Below the pieces are notes generated by a model that saw nothing but the letters and a program-made list of their open reading frames with translations, made no database searches and was not told where the DNA came from. The position numbers and the translations under genes are program-made. A DNA stretch of 5,109 nt from Smithella sp. ME-1 (lineage in GTDB: Bacteria; Desulfobacterota; Syntrophia; Syntrophales; Smithellaceae), in NCBI GenBank assembly GCA_000495415.1, contig AWGX01000045.1, positions 1-5,109 on the forward strand. Reading direction: 5' to 3'. Positions 1 through 5,109 of the stretch are shown one piece after another (positions within the stretch are counted from its first letter, which is position 1; every line of letters starts with the position of its first letter).

Positions 1-25
1 TCCCAGGAGCGAAGCGACGCGGGAG
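1..25 (+). repeat. G+C-rich imperfect inverted repeat overlapping the tilS ribosome binding site
   Basis: TCCC at 1-4 can pair with GGGA at 21-24, and GCG at 9-11 with CGC at 18-20, leaving AGGA bulged and a 6-base loop. The stretch is much richer in G+C than the genes after it. Its GAGCGAAGCGACGC core resembles short dispersed palindromes that I recall from many environmental genomes (from memory, not checked). One frame reads P-R-S-E-A-T-R-E and stops at TAG 26-28, so it could also be the tail of an upstream gene ending in the repeat. GGGAG at 21-25 lies 5 bases before the tilS ATG, so folding might hide that ribosome binding site. The element is cut by the window start. Confidence 0.35.
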
Positions 26-30
26 TAGAC

Positions 31-1410
31 ATGATTGAAAAAGTAAAGAAAACCATAAAAAAATATAATCTGCTGAAAAAAGGCGATCGTGTTGTTGTAG
101 CTCTTTCCGGAGGGCCGGATTCGACGGCTCTTTTTGCTGTCCTTGTCCTGATAGCACAGGAGCTGAATCTTGACTTAATAATTGCTCATTTTAATCATGG
201 ATTGCGAGGCGAAGAGTCAGACAAAGATGAAAAAAAATCCCGTGATTTAGCGGAGAAAAGAGGATTTGTTTTTGTTTCCGAAAAAATGAATCACGGAGAT
301 AAAGAGAAAGGCATTTCCCCCGAAGATTTTTATCGAAGGGAACGATATAACTTTTTAAATAAAGTTGCCGAAGATTATCAGGCGCAAAAAATTGCCCTGG
401 GGCATAATATGCAGGACCAGGCAGAGACTGTTTTATTGAATCTGTTGCGTGGGAGCGGTTTAGAGGGACTCAAAGGTTTTTTACCAATACGCGACGGTAA
501 ATTTATCCGTCCGCTGATTGAAACATCCCGGGAGGAAATCATTACCTTTTTGAATAAAGAAGGGATTCGATATTGTGAGGATAGTTCCAACAAAAACAGT
601 AAATATTTGCGCAATCAAATCAGATATGAATTGATTCCTTTTCTGAAAGAGAAGTTTAATCCGAAAATTGAAGAGAATCTGGCGCAAATGGCGGAAATAT
701 TACGCTCGGAAGATGAATATGTTAAGCAATGTATTGCTAATACTTTGAAATCATTGTTTATTCAAAAAAGGGAAAATCAGATTTTGTTTAAAATAGATGA
801 CACCAACAAACTACATCCAGCTCTTCGTTTCAGGTTATATAAAATCCTTTTGGAAAGTTTTAGTCCGGCAAAAAATGGATTTTCTTTTCCCCATATCAAA
901 GCTTTGGATAATTTGGTTCAAAAGTGCGAATCCGGAAAAAGAATTGTTCTTCCTTTAGGAATTGAAGCCAGATGTGAATATGACGATTTAATTCTCGAGA
1001 GAAAAAGAAATATCTCAGAACAAAAGGGATATGAATATACCATGAATGTTCCCGGTTCTCTTTATATTAAGGAAAGAAAACTTACTATTCTTTCAGAACT
1101 TACAACAAAAGAAAATTTTGTGATGGGTGGGGAAAATAAAGTTTATTTAGATTTTGATAAAATTCAGCAACCTCTGATAATTCGCAATAGAAGAAATGGA
1201 GACTGGTTTCAACCTTTGGGTATGCAGGGCAGGCAAAAAATAAAAGTTTTTTTTATTGATCATAAGGTGCCGCGAGGCAGACGTGACGAAATTATGCTGT
1301 TTGTGGATGGCATTTCGGTAATATGGATAGAAAACATGCATTTAAATGACCGGGTTAAGATAAACGCAAATACAAAAAACGTTCTTAAGTTAAGTATTGT
1401 AGAATCATAA
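31..1410 (+). CDS. tilS: tRNA(Ile)-lysidine synthetase TilS
   Basis: TilS is a cytoplasmic enzyme that uses ATP and lysine to convert the wobble cytidine (C34) of the CAU-anticodon tRNA-Ile to lysidine, so that the tRNA reads AUA and is charged with isoleucine. The PP-loop ATPase signature SGGPDST is at residues 26-32, followed by HFNHGLRGEES at 53-63 and GHNMQDQAET at 124-133. The C-terminal tRNA-binding domain is clear around 383-440, with R-N-R-R-N-G-D, PLGM (395-398) and FFIDHKVPR (407-415). The 459-residue length fits the long, two-domain TilS type (B. subtilis about 470). The ATG at 31 has GGGAG 5 bases upstream and matches the usual family N-terminus; the frame stays open to the window edge, so a longer start cannot be formally excluded. 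The family motif HxxDDQxET here has Q128 in place of the first Asp, while D129 is kept; KLKDFF of the C-domain reads KIKVFF. Identification is secure. Confidence 0.96.
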   Translation: MIEKVKKTIKKYNLLKKGDRVVVALSGGPDSTALFAVLVLIAQELNLDLIIAHFNHGLRGEESDKDEKKSRDLAEKRGFVFVSEKMNHGDKEKGISPEDFYRRERYNFLNKVAEDYQAQKIALGHNMQDQAETVLLNLLRGSGLEGLKGFLPIRDGKFIRPLIETSREEIITFLNKEGIRYCEDSSNKNSKYLRNQIRYELIPFLKEKFNPKIEENLAQMAEILRSEDEYVKQCIANTLKSLFIQKRENQILFKIDDTNKLHPALRFRLYKILLESFSPAKNGFSFPHIKALDNLVQKCESGKRIVLPLGIEARCEYDDLILERKRNISEQKGYEYTMNVPGSLYIKERKLTILSELTTKENFVMGGENKVYLDFDKIQQPLIIRNRRNGDWFQPLGMQGRQKIKVFFIDHKVPRGRRDEIMLFVDGISVIWIENMHLNDRVKINANTKNVLKLSIVES

Positions 1411-1461
1411 AAATAGCAAAATCGCTCGATCAGGTTTTTTTGTTAGATATTCAGAAATTAT

Positions 1462-1490
1462 TTGAGTTATATTAGATATTATTATAAAGA
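1462..1490 (+). promoter_or_regulatory. Possible sigma-70-type promoter upstream of ftsH
   Basis: TTGAGT at 1462-1467 resembles a -35 box. TATAAA at 1483-1488 (15-base spacer) or TAAAGA at 1485-1490 (17-base spacer) could be the -10 box. The 115-base spacer between tilS and ftsH is strongly A+T-rich, so such matches arise easily by chance. No convincing intrinsic terminator separates tilS from ftsH, so read-through from tilS is also possible. A 9-base direct repeat, TTAGATATT, occurs at 1443-1451 and 1472-1480, flanking and overlapping the candidate promoter. Confidence 0.28.
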
Positions 1491-1512
1491 TTATACCAGT
1501 ATAATTGATTTT

Positions 1513-1518
1513 AAGGAG
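1513..1518 (+). promoter_or_regulatory. Strong ribosome binding site fixing the TTG start of ftsH
   Basis: AAGGAG lies 7 bases before the TTG at 1526. The alternative in-frame TTG at 1505 is upstream of this site and has no Shine-Dalgarno sequence of its own, so translation from 1526 is preferred. The resulting N-terminus, (M)NQSQKN, is also what FtsH proteins of this type look like. Confidence 0.8.
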
Positions 1519-1525
1519 AAAAATA

Positions 1526-3349
1526 TTGAATCAGTCTCAAAAAAATATAGCCCTTGTACTAACCATAATGCTGGTGTTTTTACTTGTCTGGCAGCTCTTT
1601 AACCAGCCTAAAACGGGCACTAAAGACATAAATTATAGTGAGATGATCGCCTTTTTGGAGAAGAGCGAAATAAGTGAAGTAACTATGCAGGGAGAGAACA
1701 TTACCGGTAAGCTCACTAATGGCAATGCTTTTAAGACATATGCGCCCAAAGATGAGAAGCTGGTCACACAATTCAGAGAAAAAGGGGTTAAAATAACGGC
1801 CAGGCCTACCGAGGATTCCTGGTATATGACCATCCTGGTTTCCTGGTTGCCGATGATCCTTCTTATCGGCGTCTGGATATTTTTCATGCGCCAGATGCAG
1901 GCTGGTGGCGGAAAAGCAATGGCTTTTGGTAAAAGCAAAGCACGCTTAATTACTGATAAATCCAAAAGAGTTACTTTTGCCGATGTTGCCGGTATTGATG
2001 AAGCCAAGGCCGAATTGGAAGAAGTTATCGATTTCTTAAAGGACCCCAAGAAATATACAAAACTGGGAGGAAGAATTCCTAAAGGGTTATTGCTTGTTGG
2101 TCCTCCCGGAACCGGAAAAACACTTTTAGCGCGGGCAATTGCCGGAGAGGCGGAAGTGCCTTTTTTGACAATCAGCGGCTCGGATTTTGTGGAAATGTTT
2201 GTCGGTGTAGGAGCTTCACGAGTACGTGATTTATTCAGTCAGGCTAAAAAGAACGCCCCTTGCATAATTTTTATTGATGAAATTGACGCGGTTGGCCGTC
2301 ATCGTGGCGCAGGTCTTGGAGGAGGGCACGATGAAAGAGAACAAACTCTTAATCAACTGCTGGTAGAGATGGATGGATTTGAATCTAATGAAGGTGTGAT
2401 TCTTATTTCCGCTACTAACCGTCCTGATGTTCTTGATCCGGCATTATTGCGTCCGGGCCGGTTTGACCGGCAGGTTGTTGTGCCTTTACCGGATGTAAAA
2501 GGAAGAGAAAAAATATTTGAAGTTCATGCACGCAAAGCGCCGATTGCCGAAGATGTTGATTTTGCGATTTTGGCCAGGGGAACGCCCGGAACTTCCGGAG
2601 CTGATATTGAAAACCTGATTAACGAAGCCGTGCTGAATGCTGCCCGGGCAAACAAAGAAAAAGTCAACATGAGCGATTTTGAGTTTGCTAAAGATAAAAT
2701 ATTAATGGGCACGGAAAGAAAAACCATGGTGATTAGTGATGATGAGAAACGCAATACATCTTATCATGAAACAGGCCATGTTTTGGTGGCGCGGATGTTA
2801 CCGGGAACTGATCCGATTCATAAAGTTACGATAATCCCCCGTGGAAGGGCTTTGGGTCTTACCCAGCAGCTGCCGATTGATGAAAAACATACATATCCCC
2901 GGGAATATTTAGAAAAAAACATCGCTATTTTATTAGGCGGGAGAGCTGCCGAAGAAATAATATTGCATGATTTTACTACCGGTGCCGGCAACGACATTGA
3001 ACGGGCGACAAATTTAGCCAGAAAAATGGTTTGCGAATGGGGTATGAGCGACAGGATGGGACCGCTAAGTTACGGAAAAAAAGAAGAGCAAATCTTTCTG
3101 GGACGGGAATTTGCCACACATAAGGATTACAGCGAAGATACGGCAAAAAACATTGATGCGGAAGTTGTATCCATTGTTAGCCGAAACTATGAGAGGGCAA
3201 AAAAGATCCTCACCGACCATATTGAAATACTGCACAAGATAGCCGGGGAGCTTTTAGAAAAAGAAGTATTAAACGGGGTTGAAGTAGATGCCCTGATTGG
3301 CAATGTTTTGCCCGGTGCGCAATCGGTCGATTCAAAAGAAATCTCTTAA
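1526..3349 (+). CDS. ftsH: ATP-dependent zinc metalloprotease FtsH
   Basis: FtsH is a hexameric inner-membrane AAA+ protease that extracts and degrades misfolded membrane proteins and selected cytoplasmic regulators. With the TTG start at 1526 it has 607 residues. Transmembrane helix 1 spans about 8-25, an extracytoplasmic domain about 26-100, and helix 2 about 101-124. The AAA module has Walker A GPPGTGKT (192-199), the pore motif F-V-G (225-227), Walker B IIFIDEID (247-254, D251/E252) and the second region of homology ending RPGRFDR with arginine-finger candidates R309 and R312. The M41 peptidase has HETGH at 414-418 with E415 catalytic, and D490 in GNDIE as the third zinc ligand. HEAGH is the common form, so A416 is replaced by Thr, which should not affect zinc binding. 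All key residues are present and the C-terminus is compact, ending about 40 residues before the E. coli length. A start at 1505 would add 7 residues but is not supported by a ribosome binding site. Confidence 0.97.
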   Translation: MNQSQKNIALVLTIMLVFLLVWQLFNQPKTGTKDINYSEMIAFLEKSEISEVTMQGENITGKLTNGNAFKTYAPKDEKLVTQFREKGVKITARPTEDSWYMTILVSWLPMILLIGVWIFFMRQMQAGGGKAMAFGKSKARLITDKSKRVTFADVAGIDEAKAELEEVIDFLKDPKKYTKLGGRIPKGLLLVGPPGTGKTLLARAIAGEAEVPFLTISGSDFVEMFVGVGASRVRDLFSQAKKNAPCIIFIDEIDAVGRHRGAGLGGGHDEREQTLNQLLVEMDGFESNEGVILISATNRPDVLDPALLRPGRFDRQVVVPLPDVKGREKIFEVHARKAPIAEDVDFAILARGTPGTSGADIENLINEAVLNAARANKEKVNMSDFEFAKDKILMGTERKTMVISDDEKRNTSYHETGHVLVARMLPGTDPIHKVTIIPRGRALGLTQQLPIDEKHTYPREYLEKNIAILLGGRAAEEIILHDFTTGAGNDIERATNLARKMVCEWGMSDRMGPLSYGKKEEQIFLGREFATHKDYSEDTAKNIDAEVVSIVSRNYERAKKILTDHIEILHKIAGELLEKEVLNGVEVDALIGNVLPGAQSVDSKEIS

Positions 3350-3423
3350 ATTCACGACTGGATTTGTCCTTGTTTCAATTGCCCGAAAATGTGCTGCAAA
3401 TCATGGGGAATTTTATATTGAAA

Positions 3424-3486
3424 TGGACTTCGGGTGTCTAACCTTTCTATATAAATATATTAAATTAATTTTAATATCGGTATAGT
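3424..3486 (+). promoter_or_regulatory. Candidate promoter elements for folP
   Basis: Two weak possibilities are visible. TGGACT at 3424-3429 and TATATA at 3448-3453 have an 18-base spacer. A separate TATAGT at 3481-3486 differs from the consensus -10 box by one base, but has only TATTAA at the -35 distance (3458-3463). Transcription from the TATAGT box would begin around the folP GTG and give a leaderless message. The A+T richness makes both matches uncertain. Confidence 0.25.
3457..3477. repeat. A+T inverted repeat upstream of folP
   Basis: ATATTAAA at 3457-3464 is the exact reverse complement of TTTAATAT at 3470-3477, with the 5-base centre TTAAT. It ends 12 bases before the folP start codon and just before the TATAGT box. 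It could be an operator for a dimeric regulator or simply a product of local A+T richness; an RNA stem of only A-U pairs would be weak. Confidence 0.4.
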
Positions 3487-3489
3487 CTT

Positions 3490-4686
3490 GTGAATGTAAT
3501 TAAAATAAATAATTTAGAAGAAGCCGTGGCAATATTCAATAAGATTGGCGTTGATCCTTATGGTATTGGCGCTATGGCTGCAAAAACAATAAATGTTAAT
3601 ATTTTACTTGAAGGTCGGCCTTGTAAAGTAGCGAATATTATAAAACAAGAAATGTTGTCTGTAGGAGGAGATGCGGCTGTTGCCAGAGGAAGTGTTTCCT
3701 GCAGTGTTCCTGTCAGCGATATTTTAATAATGGGTACGGTAAAACAAATACTGGCAATGGTAAAAAAAATTGAAAAACAACCGTTTGGATTAAATATATT
3801 TGCCGCCAACATACTCGAATTAATTAAAAATATCAGCCAAAAGGAATATACTTTAAAAACAAACAGGCGCGAAATTTATTTAGGTGAAAAAACTTTGATT
3901 ATGGGAATTCTAAATGTTACGCCCGATTCTTTTTCTGATGGCGGGCTTTTTAATTCTCAGCAAAAAGCTATCGAACATGGATTACAAATGGTGGAAGAGG
4001 GGGCTGACATTATAGATGTGGGGGGAGAATCATCCCGTCCAGGGGCTGAATCTGTTTCAACTACAATTGAGTTAAAACGAGTACTTCCGGTAATTGATGG
4101 TTTAGTAAAGAAAATAAAAGTTCCTGTTTCTATTGATACAATAAAGGCGCAAGTCGCCAGGCAGGCTATAGAGAGTGGTGCCGAAATAGTCAATGACATA
4201 AGTGCATTACATAGCGATAAGAAGATGACGAAAACCATCAAAGATACAGGTGCCGCTGCGATTCTTATGCACATGCGTGGTAAGCCCCGAAATATGCAAA
4301 AAGGTAATTTGGTTTATAACAATCTGATGGCTGAAATTGCGGATTATTTGAAAAAGAGCAGCGAAAAGGCTTTGAAAGATGGTATAGAAAAAGATCGTCT
4401 GGTTATAGATCCTGGAATAGGTTTTGGAAAAACGCCGGAGGATAATTATAAAATTATTAAAAATCTTTCCCAGTTAAAAGAATTGGGTATGCCGATAATG
4501 GTGGGAACATCCCGGAAGTCTTTTATAGGTAAAGTAATTGGTGGCGAACCTAAAGAAAGAATTGAAGGCACTGCAGCAACTGTCGCTGCAGCAATTATAA
4601 ACGGGTGTCATATTGTTCGGGTGCATGATGTGGCGACAATGAAAAAAGTTGCCGCGGTTACAGATGCTATTGTTCAAGCATGTTAG
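3490..4686 (+). CDS. folP: Dihydropteroate synthase FolP with N-terminal extension domain
   Basis: FolP condenses p-aminobenzoate with 6-hydroxymethyl-7,8-dihydropterin pyrophosphate to dihydropteroate in cytoplasmic folate synthesis and is the sulfonamide target. The TIM-barrel domain spans about 129-398: N142 in ILNVTPDSFSDGG (140-152), D176 in DVGGESSRPGA (176-186), S-I-D-T with D216, N235-D236, D307 in DPGIGFGK (307-314), K343 in TSRKS (340-344) and the terminal R377-V-H379. All pterin- and phosphate-binding positions are filled; the usual GGESTRPGA has Ser for Thr at 182. The protein has 398 residues against about 280 in E. coli or B. subtilis. The extra 120 residues form a separate domain with GVDPYGIGAMA near 20-30 and a GGDAAVARGSVSCSVP segment near 59-74. 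I recall similar front domains in FolP of other anaerobes, but know no function for it. The start is GTG with no clear Shine-Dalgarno; a stop (TAA 3472-3474) closes the frame just upstream, and later starts would remove conserved residues. Confidence 0.95.
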   Translation: MNVIKINNLEEAVAIFNKIGVDPYGIGAMAAKTINVNILLEGRPCKVANIIKQEMLSVGGDAAVARGSVSCSVPVSDILIMGTVKQILAMVKKIEKQPFGLNIFAANILELIKNISQKEYTLKTNRREIYLGEKTLIMGILNVTPDSFSDGGLFNSQQKAIEHGLQMVEEGADIIDVGGESSRPGAESVSTTIELKRVLPVIDGLVKKIKVPVSIDTIKAQVARQAIESGAEIVNDISALHSDKKMTKTIKDTGAAAILMHMRGKPRNMQKGNLVYNNLMAEIADYLKKSSEKALKDGIEKDRLVIDPGIGFGKTPEDNYKIIKNLSQLKELGMPIMVGTSRKSFIGKVIGGEPKERIEGTAATVAAAIINGCHIVRVHDVATMKKVAAVTDAIVQAC

Positions 4687-4687
4687 G
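4684..4687 (+). promoter_or_regulatory. acpS ribosome binding site overlapping the folP stop codon
   Basis: TAGG contains the folP stop codon TAG (4684-4686), and AGG at 4685-4687 sits 7 bases before the ATG at 4695. This supports the ATG at 4695 over the in-frame ATG at 4680. Ribosomes ending folP would cover the acpS start, which suggests translational coupling. Confidence 0.55.
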
Positions 4688-4694
4688 TAAAATA

Positions 4695-5075
4695 ATGATT
4701 TATGGTATTGGAATAGATCTCGTTGAAAATGGCCGTCTGGAAAAGATAGTTGAAAAATGGGGTGATAAATTTTTAAATAAAATCTTTTCTGAGGGGGAAA
4801 TATTATACTGCAAAAGGCATGCGCAACCCTCCATACATTACGGGGCCAGATTTGCAGCCAAAGAATCTTTTTTGAAGGCTCTGGGTCTTGGTCTGGGTGG
4901 AGGAGTTAAGTTAGGCGATATTGAAGTTGTGAACGATGAAAACGGAAAGCCGGTGCTTCAACTTTATACAACAGCCAAAGCTCAAATTGAAAAAAGAAAT
5001 ATTACAAAGGTTCATTTGAGTTTGACGCATACAAAAAAATACGCTACTGCTGTTGTGTTATTGGAGAAAGAATAA
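4695..5075 (+). CDS. acpS: Holo-[acyl-carrier-protein] synthase AcpS
   Basis: AcpS transfers the 4'-phosphopantetheine arm of coenzyme A to a serine of apo-acyl carrier protein, switching on fatty acid synthesis; it is a small cytoplasmic trimeric Mg2+ enzyme. With the ATG at 4695 it has 126 residues, the normal family size, and begins MIYGIGIDLVE. The metal ligands are D8 (GIGID) and E57 in RFAAKES (52-58), with K56 beside it. The G-L-G-L-G-G-G turn follows near 66-72, and the C-terminal strand LSLTHTKKYA carries the conserved SxTHT/SHT-type motif. An in-frame ATG at 4680 would add five residues (MLGKI) and overlap folP, but has no ribosome binding site and departs from the family N-terminus. 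The gene starts 8 bases after the folP stop and its own stop overlaps the next start, so it sits in an operon with both neighbours. Confidence 0.96.
   Translation: MIYGIGIDLVENGRLEKIVEKWGDKFLNKIFSEGEILYCKRHAQPSIHYGARFAAKESFLKALGLGLGGGVKLGDIEVVNDENGKPVLQLYTTAKAQIEKRNITKVHLSLTHTKKYATAVVLLEKE
5063..5066 (+). promoter_or_regulatory. Ribosome binding site of the gene starting at 5075
   Basis: GGAG inside the last codons of acpS lies 8 bases before the ATG at 5075. It is a good Shine-Dalgarno match at normal spacing and is the main reason to call a gene there. Confidence 0.6.
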
Positions 5076-5109
5076 TGTATGCCATTTCTAAATCAAAGCG
5101 CTATTTTTG
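5075..5109 (+). CDS. Start of an unidentified gene, cut by the window end
   Basis: The ATG overlaps the acpS stop codon by one base (TAATG) and has a GGAG ribosome binding site 8 bases upstream, so a translationally coupled gene very probably begins here. Only 11 residues are visible (MYAISKSKRYF), too few to assign a family. In many related genomes the gene after acpS is the bifunctional NAD(P)H-hydrate repair enzyme (nnr), but the visible residues do not look like its usual N-terminus, so I leave it unnamed. Confidence 0.6.
   Translation, partial: MYAISKSKRYF

Larger units (their letters stand above)
3350..3489. other. Spacer between ftsH and folP, non-coding as far as visible
   Basis: This 140-base gap contains no recognisable gene. 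The first 90 bases have mixed composition; from about 3441 on it is almost pure A+T. The only open frame through it starts inside ftsH in another frame, ends at 3485, and has no ribosome binding site or familiar sequence. A weak 5-bp stem (TGGAC 3424-3428 with GTCTA 3436-3440, including one G-U pair) is not followed by a T-tract, so it is not a convincing terminator. The spacer probably carries the expression signals of folP. Confidence 0.6.

Noticed and set aside
1411..1450. A possible terminator after tilS (ATCGCTCGAT followed by a run of seven T).
   Set aside because: The inverted repeat is only 4 bp with a 2-base loop and is separated from the T-run, so no stable hairpin forms.
1505..1525. 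An ftsH start at TTG 1505.
   Set aside because: The strong AAGGAG lies downstream of it and is correctly spaced for TTG 1526, which also gives the expected N-terminus.
1633..2049. A 138-residue open frame on the - strand inside ftsH, and the other - strand frames in tilS, folP and acpS.
   Set aside because: They lie opposite strongly conserved coding sequence, lack supporting start signals and show no protein-like motifs; they are shadows of the + strand genes.
3424..3440. A hairpin TGGAC/GTCTA as a terminator after ftsH.
   Set aside because: The stem is only 5 bp with a G-U pair and no T-tract follows.
3297..3485. A 62-residue open frame bridging the end of ftsH and the spacer.
   Set aside because: It begins inside ftsH in a different frame, has no ribosome binding site and resembles nothing known; the spacer better explains the region.
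4680..4694. An acpS start at ATG 4680 overlapping folP.
   Set aside because: It lacks a ribosome binding site and adds five residues before the canonical MIYGIGID beginning; ATG 4695 has AGG at 7 bases.
1..5109. A hidden defence, mobile or otherwise novel multi-gene system.
   Set aside because: Each full gene is a recognisable housekeeping enzyme with intact active-site motifs, and the two spacers are too short to hold another system.

Overview
The window is an ordinary bacterial housekeeping segment. All genes are on the + strand: tilS (tRNA-Ile lysidine synthetase), ftsH (membrane AAA+ zinc protease), an N-terminally extended folP (dihydropteroate synthase), acpS (holo-acyl-carrier-protein synthase), and the first 11 codons of another gene cut by the window end. 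Coding density is high, with two spacers of about 115 and 140 bases. I see no mobile element, CRISPR array, RNA gene or toxin/defence module.

The base composition is A+T-rich. The order tilS-ftsH-folP, the FtsH N-terminus (N-Q-x-x-K-N) and the roughly 400-residue FolP with a 'KIGVDPYG ... GGDAAVARGSVSCSVP' front domain resemble what I remember from Desulfobacterota (former Deltaproteobacteria), perhaps a Syntrophales-like anaerobe. This is an inference from memory, not a database match.

Layout: positions 1-30 hold a short G+C-rich imperfect inverted repeat whose 3' arm overlaps the tilS ribosome binding site. tilS fills 31-1410. An A+T-rich spacer follows (1411-1525) with a possible promoter and a strong AAGGAG site that fixes the ftsH start at a TTG (1526). 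ftsH ends at 3349. The second spacer (3350-3489) ends in an A+T inverted repeat and a TATAGT box just before the GTG start of folP, which has no clear Shine-Dalgarno site. From folP onward the genes are tightly packed: the folP stop codon lies inside the acpS ribosome binding site, and the acpS stop overlaps the next start by one base.

The proteins do not form one pathway. TilS modifies the anticodon of the AUA-decoding tRNA-Ile, FtsH does membrane protein quality control, FolP makes the folate precursor dihydropteroate, and AcpS activates acyl carrier protein for lipid synthesis. They are growth-linked genes that often lie together. The points most worth a second look are the uncharacterised front domain of FolP, the apparently leaderless or weakly initiated folP start, the direct folP-acpS junction (related genomes, as I recall them, have other genes between), and a substitution in the conserved HxxDDQxET motif of TilS. 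I did not find a previously undescribed system here.
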